DNA from: Candidatus Gottesmanbacteria bacterium RIFCSPLOWO2_01_FULL_39_12b
Lineage (GTDB): Bacteria > Patescibacteriota > Microgenomatia > 2-02-FULL-39-11
Assembly: GCA_001780955.1 (NCBI GenBank)
Contig: MFJR01000007.1
Coordinates: 449,482-494,776 of the forward strand
Direction: 5' to 3'
Length of the DNA stretch: 45,295 bases
Below the pieces are notes generated by a model. That model made no database searches and was not told the origin of the DNA. It saw nothing but the letters and a program-made list of their open reading frames with translations. This document shows positions 31,028 to 39,090 of this stretch, one piece after another. Position 1 is the first letter of the stretch; the number at the start of each line of letters is the position of its first letter. Position numbers and translations under genes: made by a program.

Positions 31028-33211
31028 ATGGCAAGTGAAGAAAAAGTAATACTTGAAGTCAGGACGCCAAAGACGGCTGAGGAAACGCCCGAGAGTATGG
31101 CGCAGGTATTTGCCGCCCTTTTTTCCGGAGGCCACATCCCCCACTGGAAAAGACTGTGGATCAAGGTAAGAACGCTTTCTTTTGAAATCGCCAACTACAA
31201 CCAGACGGTCCATTTCTATACGGTGGTACCGTCTTCCTTCAAAACATTTATGGAAAGCCAGCTGACCAGCCAGTACCCTAAAATTTTGATTTCCCAAATC
31301 CCTGAATATCTTTCTAATATCACCAAAAAACCTTATCTGGCCATCGGTAATTTACAACTGGCCAATGCGTTTTATTACCCGATTAAATCTTACAAGGAAT
31401 TTAAAGAAATTGATCCGCTTTCTTCTATCCTCGGTGTCTTGTCTAAATTTAGCGTTAACGAAACCGGACTTATCCAGATCGTGATCGAACCGCCCCATTT
31501 CAACTGGCAGGGAATGGTGGAAAGAATGGTTACCCGGGGCATGCCGGACCCCACACCGCGCGCCCCTGATAGGACTAAACAATTTCCCCACGCAAGGATG
31601 ATTGAGGAAAAAATAAATCAAACCGGATTTCGGGCCTACGTGCGGCTTTTAATCGGAGCTAATGATAACAAACAGGCGCTATCTCTGATGTTTAATCTGG
31701 CTGGAGCATTTGGGGCCTTTGCTCAAGGTGAAGGTAACAGGCTGATTCTCAAACGGCCAAGATTTATTTTTAAAAAGATCACTTTGGATAAAATCATCAA
31801 ACGCGAGAAAAATCATTTCCCCCGCCATCAGATTTTAAATACCATGGAACTGGCAACGCTCTGGCATCCTCCGACTCAACTTCTTTCCGGTATCAAAAAT
31901 ATTTCCTGGGGAAGAAGCCTGGTCGGTGAACCGCCTCAAAATCTACCCATCGCCCAGGAATTAACCGACGAAGAAAAATCCCATATCAACTTCTTTGCCA
32001 AGGCAGAATTTAAGAATTCACTGACTACTTTTGGGATCAAAAAAGAAGACCGTAGAAAACATATGTATATCATCGGTAAAACCGGAACCGGAAAAACCAC
32101 CCTGATTGCTAACATGGCCATAAACGATATGAGAAACCGGGAAGGAGTGGCGGTAATCGACCCGCACGGAGATTTGTCTGAAATACTTTTGAATTATGTG
32201 CCATCATACCGAATTAACGACGTTGTCTACCTTGAGCCTTTTAATCTTGATTATCCTTTCTGGCTTAACGTTTTGGAAGTAAAAAATCCGGTACACAAGG
32301 AGCTGGTATCATCCGGAATTGTGGCCATATTTTCCAAACTCTATTCGCACTCCTGGGGGCCGAGACTGGAATATATTTTGCGTAACGTAATCCTGACGCT
32401 CTTGGAATATCCCAACGCAACACTGACTATGGTACCGGATTTACTAGCTGACCAGAATTTCCGGCAGGACGTTTTAACCAAAGTCAAAGACAAAATACTG
32501 CAGAATTTTTGGCATAATGAATACGATAAAATGCATCCCAGACTCAAAAGTGAGGCAATTGCTCCAATACAAAACAAAGTCGGCCAGTTTGTCGCTTCCC
32601 CCACCATCCGCGAAATCATCGGTCATCCTACTTCAACAATTGATCTGGAAGAAATCATGAATAACGGGAAAATTTTAATACTCAACCTTTCCCAGGGAAA
32701 ATTGGGCGAGGATAATGCGGCACTCCTCGGAGCCATGTTTATCACCAAGATGCAGCTTGCAGCCATGAACAGGGTTAATATACCGGAAGAAACGAGACGC
32801 GATTTTTATCTGTATGTTGACGAGTTTCAGAACTTTGCCACCACTTCCTTCATAAAAATACTCTCTGAGGCGAGGAAATACCGGCTTGATCTTATCCTCG
32901 CGAATCAATACGTCGCTCAAGTGGAAGAAGACGTACAAAAAGCGATTTTTGGCAATGCAGGCTCTTTAATTTCATTTGTCATCGGCGCCCAAGACGCTCA
33001 CCACCTTTCCCGCGAGTTTGGCCAGTGGTATAAGGAGGAGGATCTGGTCAATCTGGGAAGCTACCAAATCGTCATTAAACTGGCTATAGACAATCTGACT
33101 TCACTTCCCTTTCACGCATTGACTTTACCCTTGCCCAAGTCAAAGAATCTTAATCGGGAAAAAGTAATCACGGTATCAAGGGAGAGGTATACCAAAAAGG
33201 TCAAAGTTTAA
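31028..33211 (+). CDS. Type IV secretion/conjugation-type ATPase (TraD/VirD4 or VirB4-like)
   Basis: 727 residues from the ATG at 31028, chosen because of the -10 box 6 bases upstream. The first 340 residues have no membrane helices and resemble the N-terminal part of CPR-typical conjugative-ATPase-like proteins. The motor domain has Walker A GKTGTGKT (350-357), AVIDPHGDLSE (375-385), Walker B FYLYVDEFQNF (593-603) and the SEARKYRLDLILANQYV segment, as in VirD4/TraG coupling proteins and HerA-like motors. No other T4SS gene is nearby, so conjugation is not established; DNA uptake or surface-appendage assembly are alternatives. A remnant of a second copy of its tail lies at 35028-35084. Confidence 0.8.
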   Translation: MASEEKVILEVRTPKTAEETPESMAQVFAALFSGGHIPHWKRLWIKVRTLSFEIANYNQTVHFYTVVPSSFKTFMESQLTSQYPKILISQIPEYLSNITKKPYLAIGNLQLANAFYYPIKSYKEFKEIDPLSSILGVLSKFSVNETGLIQIVIEPPHFNWQGMVERMVTRGMPDPTPRAPDRTKQFPHARMIEEKINQTGFRAYVRLLIGANDNKQALSLMFNLAGAFGAFAQGEGNRLILKRPRFIFKKITLDKIIKREKNHFPRHQILNTMELATLWHPPTQLLSGIKNISWGRSLVGEPPQNLPIAQELTDEEKSHINFFAKAEFKNSLTTFGIKKEDRRKHMYIIGKTGTGKTTLIANMAINDMRNREGVAVIDPHGDLSEILLNYVPSYRINDVVYLEPFNLDYPFWLNVLEVKNPVHKELVSSGIVAIFSKLYSHSWGPRLEYILRNVILTLLEYPNATLTMVPDLLADQNFRQDVLTKVKDKILQNFWHNEYDKMHPRLKSEAIAPIQNKVGQFVASPTIREIIGHPTSTIDLEEIMNNGKILILNLSQGKLGEDNAALLGAMFITKMQLAAMNRVNIPEETRRDFYLYVDEFQNFATTSFIKILSEARKYRLDLILANQYVAQVEEDVQKAIFGNAGSLISFVIGAQDAHHLSREFGQWYKEEDLVNLGSYQIVIKLAIDNLTSLPFHALTLPLPKSKNLNREKVITVSRERYTKKVKV

Positions 33212-33272
33212 AGCGAAAAGTTCAAAGTTCAACTTTACAACCTATATTTATTAAATAATATACATTTAAAAC

Positions 33273-34151
33273 ATGCCCAGGAGAAGTTTAGGAAGATTTC
33301 AAAGAAATTCACTATATAAATCAGTTAAAAATAAAGGGTCGCTCTCTTTTGCAGCATTTGTCCTTGTTCTTTTTCTTATCGGGGCACTCATAATCACTAT
33401 TTTATCATCAAAAACTCCTCAAATCATGAGAGGACAGGCTACGGTAATATCACCCAAACCAATTTATCCTTTTGAACCTCCAAATTGTATTCCATGCGAT
33501 AAACAACCAGTTAATACAGATATTTTGAAATGTCTCATTAACTGTAAGTTATCAACTGATACCACTTGTCGAACTTATTTGAAAAATGTAAGAAAAGATG
33601 GAGATTATTACCAAAATACTGTATCAAAAGATGGCAGATTTGTATCGACATCTGATCCTGTTGACCGGTATTGTTCAAAACAACCATACTGGAATCCTCC
33701 TTTACCCACAATTACACCTACTCCAATTCCGTCACCCACTTCTATCCTAATGAGATTAGACGTCCCTCCGGAAGCTGTATATATTAGTAACTATAACGGT
33801 GATGCTCATTTCGATTTCTATCTGGGTAATGTCAAAAAGTATTATGGATTCTTTTCTGCAGAGAGTTCCCCAAAAAGATATAATAATCCCTGCCAAGAAG
33901 GCTATGGACCAAAAGTTTATATCGGTGAGACAATTGAAATTCCTACTGTTGATGGTATTGAATTTTATTTTAAGTCAACAAGAACAAACGCGGGAATTGT
34001 ACTTTCATTTATTTATGGACAAAAGGAGCATCAGATTTTTCAACTACCGATTGATGCAGATACAATTATAATAACTCTAACTAATTCAAATCTAGTTCAG
34101 AAAGCAGGAGCATTTCGTTTTCTTCAGCTAGCTTGTCTTAAAGACTCTTAA
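33273..34151 (+). CDS. Anchored or secreted Cys- and Pro-rich surface protein
   Basis: 292 residues. Basic N-terminus, one hydrophobic segment (about 25-45), then M-R-G-Q-A-T, which could be a signal peptidase site (G-x-A). The outer part has a Cys-rich stretch (CIPCDKQP, LKCLINCK), a Pro/Thr linker (TITPTPIPSPTS) and a beta-rich domain (VYISNYNGDAHFDFYLGN). No family recognised. The G-x-A-T sequence after the signal is shared with the surface proteins at 40-45 kb. It lies between the ATPase gene and the RAYT gene, within the interval bracketed by the duplicated ATPase tail. Confidence 0.65.
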   Translation: MPRRSLGRFQRNSLYKSVKNKGSLSFAAFVLVLFLIGALIITILSSKTPQIMRGQATVISPKPIYPFEPPNCIPCDKQPVNTDILKCLINCKLSTDTTCRTYLKNVRKDGDYYQNTVSKDGRFVSTSDPVDRYCSKQPYWNPPLPTITPTPIPSPTSILMRLDVPPEAVYISNYNGDAHFDFYLGNVKKYYGFFSAESSPKRYNNPCQEGYGPKVYIGETIEIPTVDGIEFYFKSTRTNAGIVLSFIYGQKEHQIFQLPIDADTIIITLTNSNLVQKAGAFRFLQLACLKDS

Positions 34152-34202
34152 GAGTAGTTGAATATAAGAAACAAAAAATCCTTCTAGTTATAAGATATTT
34201 AC

Positions 34203-34228
34203 TATAATACTCCCATGCCGGGCATGGG
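34203..34228 (+). repeat. Promoter box and perfect hairpin before the RAYT gene
   Basis: TATAAT (34203-34208) followed by CCCATGCCGGGCATGGG (34212-34228), a 7-bp perfect stem with a CGG loop. GGCATGGGA recurs on the other side of the gene (34985-34993). Such hairpins are the expected ends of RAYT-linked elements. Confidence 0.55.
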
Positions 34229-34268
34229 ATGAATTAACATATAAGGATTTCTTTGTTAGGCTTTAAAT

Positions 34269-34937
34269 ATGCCGTACCGCCATACGCTTATTGTTCCCAA
34301 CCAGATCTATCACGTCTTTAACCGTTCTATCGCAAGACAACCTTGCTTTCTCAACTCTCGTGACTATGAACGATTTCTCAATGTAATAGATTATTATCGA
34401 TTTCAAAAACCATCACTCCGATTTTCTCATTTTAGCAGACTACCCTTTGAACTGCGTACCGCGTATGAAAACAACCTCAAGCAAAAGGGTGTCAAACAAG
34501 TAGATATATTTGCCTACTGTATCATGCCTAATCATATCCATTTTTTACTCAGAGAATGCACACCCAAAGGAATTGCTACCTTCATGAAAAATATTCAAGA
34601 GAGCTATGCAAAATACTACAACATAAAACGTGAACGTACAGGAAGTCTTTTCCAATCAATGTTCAGAGCAGTCAGAATTGAGACAGACGATCAACTCCTT
34701 CATGTAAGCCGCTATATCCATCTCAATCCCTATACTTCATTCATAGTAAAAACAAAAGAAGAACTGCTCATCTACCCTTGGACATCTCTTTCTGAATACC
34801 TTACTCACTCATCGATAACAACCAGAGAAATCATTCTTCAGCACTTTTCAACCGTAGAAAAATTCAAAATATTTACTCTCGATCAAGCAGATTACCAAAG
34901 AGAACTTGAGGAAATCAAACATCTCATCTTTGAGTAG
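34269..34937 (+). CDS. REP-associated tyrosine transposase (RAYT, Y1/HUH family)
   Basis: Single-strand DNA transposase of the TnpA-REP branch of the IS200/IS605 family. 222 residues with the HUH pair in YCIMPNHIHFLL (His89, His91) and the nucleophile candidate Tyr113 in ESYAKYYN, followed by RERTGSLFQSMFRAV and SRYIHLNPY, which are RAYT hallmarks. The C-terminal part after residue 165 is a DNA-binding helix region. Hairpins flank the gene at 34212-34228 and 34951-34962. RAYTs are thought to mobilise REP-type palindromes; at least five copies of one palindrome are scattered in this window. Confidence 0.88.
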   Translation: MPYRHTLIVPNQIYHVFNRSIARQPCFLNSRDYERFLNVIDYYRFQKPSLRFSHFSRLPFELRTAYENNLKQKGVKQVDIFAYCIMPNHIHFLLRECTPKGIATFMKNIQESYAKYYNIKRERTGSLFQSMFRAVRIETDDQLLHVSRYIHLNPYTSFIVKTKEELLIYPWTSLSEYLTHSSITTREIILQHFSTVEKFKIFTLDQADYQRELEEIKHLIFE

Positions 34938-34950
34938 CATAAGTAGAACC

Positions 34951-34993
34951 TGGGAAACCAGACATGTCTAGCCAACACATACCTGGCATGGGA
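34951..34993. repeat. Hairpin and GGCATGGGA repeat after the RAYT gene
   Basis: CTGG-GAAA-CCAG (34951-34962) forms a stem closed by a GAAA tetraloop, next to the palindrome AGACATGTCT, followed by GGCATGGGA (34985-34993), which matches the left side at 34221-34229. A likely right end of the RAYT element. Confidence 0.45.
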
Positions 34994-35027
34994 AAAGTAC
35001 AGCACTCTTCCCAAATCCATAAATTAA

Positions 35028-35084
35028 AATAAGGAGAAGGTGATAAAAGTGTCGAGGGAGAGGTATACAAAGAAAGTCAGGTAA
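35028..35084 (+). pseudogene. Remnant of a second copy of the T4SS-ATPase C-terminus
   Basis: NKEKVIKVSRERYTKKVR followed by TAA aligns with the last residues of the ATPase at 31028-33211 (NREKVITVSRERYTKKVK), 15 of 18 identical. The codons differ at several silent positions, so the copy is not fresh. There is a stop just upstream, so nothing more of the gene is left. The 3' end overlaps the doc gene on the other strand. Confidence 0.75.
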
Positions 35085-35469
35085 TTCCCCTGCTGTGTTT
35101 TCGCAGCCAGGAGGAAATTTTGACTATCGACGGCTTCGAATTATCCACATAAACCATAAAATCAGCCGCTTCTTTTCTCTCTGCTTTCAGGTGGTAACCA
35201 TTCAAATGAAGAAACCGTTTAGCTGTTAACCATGACGTTCTTTTATTGGCGTCGGTGAAAGGATGATTCAGACATATTGATTGAAGTAAGCTTGCGGCTT
35301 TAAGAAAAACAGTCGGGTATAAGTCTACTCCAGAAAAAGTAGCTTTTGGTCTTTCTACTGCGGAATGAAGTAAAGCGAAATCACGAACAGCTGCCTTAGT
35401 TCCGGCGTATTTAACAATCGCCTGATGAATAAGGCAGACTTCTTCTATATCAACGTACAGCCAGTTCAT
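35077..35469 (-). CDS. doc: Doc-type (Fic fold) toxin
   Basis: Death-on-curing family. 130 residues with the Fic motif H-P-F-T-D-A-N-K-R-T (His69 onward) in a short all-helical protein. Doc of phage P1 phosphorylates EF-Tu and stops translation; other Fic proteins transfer AMP. It overlaps the upstream antitoxin-like gene by 20 bases. Here the partner is an AbrB/MazE-like protein, not a Phd, so the pairing is mixed. The gene sits directly behind the remnant of the ATPase tail. Confidence 0.88.
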   Translation of the reverse strand: MNWLYVDIEEVCLIHQAIVKYAGTKAAVRDFALLHSAVERPKATFSGVDLYPTVFLKAASLLQSICLNHPFTDANKRTSWLTAKRFLHLNGYHLKAERKEAADFMVYVDNSKPSIVKISSWLRKHSRGIT

Positions 35470-35713
35470 CTAGTATTTCAGAATCTTCTTTTATAACGTT
35501 AGAAAGCCATTTTTTAAATTCTGTACTTGAGGATACTTTGGCTTTGGTTTTTGTACGAGTTTTATTAACTTTTTTTATAACAATCGCTTCACCATCCGGA
35601 GCTTTTTCTACAATAACTTTCTGGCCTTTTTTCAGATTTAATTCTTTAGCTAAATATTTGGGTATGGCCACGACTTCACTGTTACCGGCCTGAAATATTG
35701 TTTGCGTTTGCAT
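35450..35713 (-). CDS. AbrB/MazE-like antitoxin
   Basis: 87 residues. The swapped-hairpin DNA-binding part (FQAGNSEVVAIPKYLAKELN, LKKGQKVIVEKAPDG) is typical of AbrB/SpoVT/MazE regulators; a basic linker and a C-terminal helix (FKKWLSNVIKEDSEILDEL) would bind the toxin. Preceded by a TTGACA-15-TATAAC promoter whose -10 touches a perfect palindrome, a likely operator for self-repression. Confidence 0.85.
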   Translation of the reverse strand: MQTQTIFQAGNSEVVAIPKYLAKELNLKKGQKVIVEKAPDGEAIVIKKVNKTRTKTKAKVSSSTEFKKWLSNVIKEDSEILDELAVR

Positions 35714-35752
35714 TGTACTTACAATGTTATAACAAAATTAGGGGAATGTCAA
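35711..35752 (-). promoter_or_regulatory. Toxin-antitoxin promoter with palindromic operator
   Basis: TTGACA (35752-35747), 15-base spacer, TATAAC (35731-35726). CATTGTACTTACAATG (35711-35726) has 7-bp perfect arms, overlaps both the end of the -10 box and the start codon, and is placed to let the antitoxin shut off its own gene. Confidence 0.6.
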
Positions 35753-35756
35753 GCGG

Positions 35757-36209
35757 TCAGCCACCAAGCTGATATCTGGTGAAGCGGGAAACAGTGATGT
35801 TTTCTCCGAGTTTACCGATGGTCTGCTTAATCAAATCTCTGATAATAATCTTCGGGTCGCGGATGTATTCCTGAGATTCAAGTGTTTTGACATCTTTGGG
35901 ATTCATTGAGGCTATCTGCAAACAAAGTTCATGGGAAAGATTCTTGAAGTCATCGGTCTTGGCAACGAAGTCTGTCTCACAAAGAAGTTCCAGCATCACC
36001 CCTACTTTCCCTCCGTGTATATAGGAATCAATTATTCCTGCTTTGGTTTGCCGGTCAGCCTTTTTTTCTGACTTTTCAATTCCCCATTTTTGGAGCAGAT
36101 CTTCTGCTTTTTTCTCGTCTCCCTTAGTTTCTTCCAATGCTTTACGGCAATCCATGACACCGGCACCGGTCTTTTGTCTAAGTTTTTTAAGTTGATCTAT
36201 GGAAATCAT
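35757..36209 (-). CDS. tsf: Elongation factor Ts, short form
   Basis: Nucleotide exchange factor for EF-Tu. 150 residues: the UBA-like N-terminal domain (LKKLRQKTGAGVMDCRKALEE), then YIHGGKVGVMLELLCETDFVAKT, the conserved contact and core segment. The second half of the core of the E. coli protein (283 residues) is missing, as in short EF-Ts of several reduced lineages. It overlaps rpsB by 4 bases. Confidence 0.94.
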   Translation of the reverse strand: MISIDQLKKLRQKTGAGVMDCRKALEETKGDEKKAEDLLQKWGIEKSEKKADRQTKAGIIDSYIHGGKVGVMLELLCETDFVAKTDDFKNLSHELCLQIASMNPKDVKTLESQEYIRDPKIIIRDLIKQTIGKLGENITVSRFTRYQLGG

Positions 36210-37027
36210 TTTTTCTTAGGACGGCCTCGTTTCTTTTCTTCTTTGCTCTTCTCTTCAACTTTCACTTCCTTAACTTTTTCTTCTTTTTGTTCTGCCAAGA
36301 TTGCTTTTTCTTGCCTTTTAGCCAGTTTTCCTTCCTTTTTCTCAACCACCTTTTTTCCCTCCAGAAAGCTTTCGACCAGATGATTTACAATGATCTGGAT
36401 ACTTCCAACAGCGTCGTCGTTGGCAGGGATGGGATAATCTATTTTACTTGAATCCGTATTGGTATCAACAATGGCCACCGTTTTTACATTTCGACGGATG
36501 GCTTCTTTGAAACAACTTTCCTCTTTTTTAATATCAACAATAAATACCGCATCGGGAACGTTTGTCAGATTGACGACCCCGGCATAAACTACTTCAAGTT
36601 TCTTCAGGTGTTTGCCTAACTTCACCTGTTCGTGTTTGGGGAACTTTTTCCAGGTTCCGTCTAGACTTTCCTGACGGAGTTTTTTAATCTTTTCGATATT
36701 CTTTTTCACTTCTTCCCAGTTGGTAAAAAATCCGCCTATCCAGCGGTTGGTCAGATAAAAAATTCCTCCTCTTTTGGCTGCCTCGGAAACTACACCCTTT
36801 GCCTGTCTTTTGGTTCCTACAAAAAGAAGCGATTTATTGTTTAGGGCAAGGTCTTTAATATATTCAGAAGCCTTTTTGAGTCCGTCACGGGTTTTGACAA
36901 GATCTATGATGTGAATGCCTTCACGGGGTTGATAAATAAAACTGGCCGCTTTCGGATGCCAGCGCTCGACCCGATGGCCGAAGTGGCAACCTGCTTCAAG
37001 CAGTTCTTTTAAAGAAATGTCTTTCAT
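36206..37027 (-). CDS. rpsB: 30S ribosomal protein S2
   Basis: 273 residues: LLEAGCHFGHRVERWHPKAASFIY, LFVGTKRQAKGVVSEAAKR, TNRWIGGFFTNWEEVKKNI, DAVFIVDIKKE and NDDAVGSIQIIVNHL are S2 signatures (parts shown). The C-terminus has a long Lys/Glu-rich tail. Transcribed with tsf from a promoter at 37217-37245, behind a hairpin-rich leader of about 180 bases. Confidence 0.96.
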   Translation of the reverse strand: MKDISLKELLEAGCHFGHRVERWHPKAASFIYQPREGIHIIDLVKTRDGLKKASEYIKDLALNNKSLLFVGTKRQAKGVVSEAAKRGGIFYLTNRWIGGFFTNWEEVKKNIEKIKKLRQESLDGTWKKFPKHEQVKLGKHLKKLEVVYAGVVNLTNVPDAVFIVDIKKEESCFKEAIRRNVKTVAIVDTNTDSSKIDYPIPANDDAVGSIQIIVNHLVESFLEGKKVVEKKEGKLAKRQEKAILAEQKEEKVKEVKVEEKSKEEKKRGRPKKK

Positions 37028-37038
37028 AGATTACATCT

Positions 37039-37201
37039 TGTCATTCCGGGCTTGCCGAGGAATCTCGGATGACATAATAAACAAATAGCAGAGACAATTC
37101 TCTGCTTAAGAAAACTATCTCCTTCTTCGTCCGCCGTAGCTTTATGCGAAGGCGGAACCCGCCATCTGAATATATTTTTGATCAGGAGATTTATTCAGAT
37201 G
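37039..37201 (-). promoter_or_regulatory. Hairpin-rich leader of rpsB
   Basis: Four inverted repeats: CATCTGAATA/TATTCAGATG (37163-37172 and 37192-37201), TCCGCC/GGCGGA (37130-37135 and 37151-37156), GCAGAGA/TCTCTGC with CAAT loop (37088-37105), and TGTCAT-x-CCG/CGG-ATGACA (37039-37074). The last has the look of a widespread GTCATTCCG repeat. The first, nearest the promoter, might bind S2 as in other r-protein leaders; the rest may be inserted repeats. Confidence 0.55.
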
Positions 37202-37216
37202 TGTGTGATTAAATGT

Positions 37217-37245
37217 ATCTTAGCAAAGATAACTCGTAGTTGCAA
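37217..37245 (-). promoter_or_regulatory. Promoter of rpsB-tsf
   Basis: TTGCAA (37245-37240), 17-base spacer, TAAGAT (37222-37217), minus strand. Confidence 0.5.
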
Positions 37246-37276
37246 GAATCAAATAAAAGAAAGTTTTTTGAGAAAA

Positions 37277-38296
37277 TTAACGACGACGACGAAAAATACG
37301 AATAGGGTAAGTTACTTTTATTTTTGCTCGATTGAATAATTTCATTCTTTTTCTAAGCCAACCACCCGAATCGGGTGTATTTTCCACCGCAATTGCAGCC
37401 ACAGCAGAAATCTCATCATCGTCTGGCAGACGTAATTCATCTGGTGGATTTCTTAAATTAACTTCTACATCTCCATATTGTGAACGAGCAACCTCATCTC
37501 TACCCGGATCGACTGGAATAAGTCCTCTCCTTGCTTGATTTACGAGTCTTTTTGCTGGTCCTTGTATTCCTTTATCATCGGTAAATTCTGATACTCGTCT
37601 ATTTTCACTTAATACTCTATTTGCAGTAAATACAATTTTCTGTCTTCTTTCTTTTTTTTCTAACTTTTTCTTTTCATTGCGTTCGTTCAAAACGTTTATG
37701 ATCTTACCTCCTACCCTTAAACCACCATCAATGATTTGACGCATCCCAATAAATCCTATACCAATCATTGCTCCATAAGTTATATAGTCAATCGGTAAAA
37801 GTTCTGTTTGAAAAACACCTGCCTTATAGGCCTCTATAAAATTGTCTAATATTGCAGGGGTAACTACAGCCGCAAAAGCGCTTACTCCCTGCCAGAATCC
37901 TCCGGCAATATTTGGACTCTCACGTACATTATCTTGCTCCGACATGGAGTCAACTAGCAATAATCCTAGTATTGCTGCTCCAGCAAGAGCGTCGACAGTA
38001 TGATGAATATTTTTAACCTGTTCACAAACGCTGTTTACATGCCGAAGAGCTTGCATTGATGCTTCATGAATTGCCTCTCTATAAGCTGCTAATTGATCAG
38101 GAGTGAAATTCGGAGAAAAAGCTGGAACCATCCGAGAATAATAATCACTAGCAGCGTCAACTTTTTGACCTATCCCTGGATTATTACAATAAGGATCTAT
38201 TATTTTTTGGGGGTCTTCAAAAGCTCTACCTGCCAAATATCCAGCAGGTGCAACACCGCCAAAAAACCTCTGGGCAACCTCGATAATATTTGCCAT
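37277..38296 (-). CDS. Hypothetical membrane protein
   Basis: 339 residues from the ATG at 38296 (MANIIEVAQRFFGG); an upstream ATG-like start is less likely given the promoter TTGCAT-17-TATATT (38335-38307). Three or so hydrophobic stretches are seen: AGAAILGLLLVDSM, GVSAFAAVVTPAI and ITYGAMIGIGFIGM. A basic region (NERNEKKKLEKKERRQK) and an Arg-rich C-terminus (KVTYPIRIFRRRR) follow. No family recognised. Similar in style (Ala/Gly-rich, short membrane segments) to the 38600-39004 protein. Confidence 0.55.
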   Translation of the reverse strand: MANIIEVAQRFFGGVAPAGYLAGRAFEDPQKIIDPYCNNPGIGQKVDAASDYYSRMVPAFSPNFTPDQLAAYREAIHEASMQALRHVNSVCEQVKNIHHTVDALAGAAILGLLLVDSMSEQDNVRESPNIAGGFWQGVSAFAAVVTPAILDNFIEAYKAGVFQTELLPIDYITYGAMIGIGFIGMRQIIDGGLRVGGKIINVLNERNEKKKLEKKERRQKIVFTANRVLSENRRVSEFTDDKGIQGPAKRLVNQARRGLIPVDPGRDEVARSQYGDVEVNLRNPPDELRLPDDDEISAVAAIAVENTPDSGGWLRKRMKLFNRAKIKVTYPIRIFRRRR

Positions 38297-38306
38297 ACAG
38301 GAGAGA

Positions 38307-38335
38307 AATATACTACTTTTAACTCTAATATGCAA
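38307..38335 (-). promoter_or_regulatory. Promoter of the hypothetical membrane protein gene
   Basis: TTGCAT (38335-38330), 17-base spacer, TATATT (38312-38307), 10 bases before the ATG at 38296. Confidence 0.45.
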
Positions 38336-38367
38336 GTTATAGGCTGTTAGAACTGAGTGAAGAGGTG

Positions 38368-38589
38368 TTATTGAGAGTCTCTTTTATCAAGTTTCTCTAA
38401 GAATTCTTGTATGGCTTTTTCGTAGTTACTGCTGGTTAACTCTTTTTCATTTTTTAAAGATTTTTGCCAAGAAAGGAAAAAAGTGGTTGACAATTCCAAT
38501 ATATCTTTTTCAGAAAAACTCCTTTTTCTTAACTCATTTACAAAATAATTCTGTAAGACTGTATAACTGGGCAAATCAAACTTATCCAT
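38368..38589 (-). CDS. Small hypothetical helical protein
   Basis: 73 residues from the ATG at 38589 (MDKFDLPSYTVLQNYF); two earlier in-frame ATGs (38616, 38598) would overlap the gene before it. All-helical, charged, no membrane segment or cysteine, and with a C-terminal KAIQEFLEKLDKRDSQ helix. I do not recognise it. The close spacing to the upstream membrane gene suggests co-transcription. Confidence 0.45.
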   Translation of the reverse strand: MDKFDLPSYTVLQNYFVNELRKRSFSEKDILELSTTFFLSWQKSLKNEKELTSSNYEKAIQEFLEKLDKRDSQ

Positions 38590-38599
38590 AAATAACATT

Positions 38600-39004
38600 C
38601 TATGGGAAAACCACATTAACTAATCGGGCCAAACCCGGACCTGCTGCTGCACCAACACTTGCTCCAAAAGTGCCATAAATGAAACCATGAGCTATACATT
38701 CCCACGCATTTTCTCTACGTCTAACTCCATCAATTATACCTGCCACAGCGCCACCAGCACCGCCTACCAGAACACCAATACATAAACCCAACCATACCCC
38801 TGATTGATCACCACTATTACTTGCTCTATGTAAAGCATCAACTGCTGCTATTTTTATGTTACTTCCTAATGATGCTGTTATTTGTCTTACACCATCAATA
38901 ATTCCAGGAATGTTTGTTGTAGGAAACATTTCTTGCATTGCACCTAAGGCTCGATTAAAACCCAGATTTTTTGAACCTTCAGCTAATCGTTCGATCATGA
39001 CCAT
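38600..39004 (-). CDS. Small glycine-rich membrane protein
   Basis: 134 residues from the ATG at 39004, chosen because a TATAAT ends 7 bases before it. Two hydrophobic Gly-rich segments (GLCIGVLVGGAGGAVAGII and FIYGTFGASVGAAAG) could form a membrane hairpin. IPGIIDGVRQ and VAGIIDGVRRRE are an internal repeat of I-I-D-G-V-R. No known family; holin-like behaviour cannot be judged. Confidence 0.5.
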   Translation of the reverse strand: MVMIERLAEGSKNLGFNRALGAMQEMFPTTNIPGIIDGVRQITASLGSNIKIAAVDALHRASNSGDQSGVWLGLCIGVLVGGAGGAVAGIIDGVRRRENAWECIAHGFIYGTFGASVGAAAGPGLARLVNVVFP

Positions 39005-39011
39005 ATAAGAA

Positions 39012-39017
39012 ATTATA
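39012..39017 (-). promoter_or_regulatory. -10 box, leaderless arrangement
   Basis: TATAAT on the minus strand, 7 bases before the ATG at 39004. Confidence 0.45.
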
Positions 39018-39090
39018 CAACTATTGTGCAAATTTAGAGCGTTAATACCCGACGGATGATAATTACCGATGCTGTTTTTTACTGGGGGAA

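Noticed and set aside
31028-33211. A conjugative element or integrated plasmid
   Set aside because: Only the ATPase is T4SS-like. No relaxase, VirB-type channel genes, integrase or attachment sites are seen.
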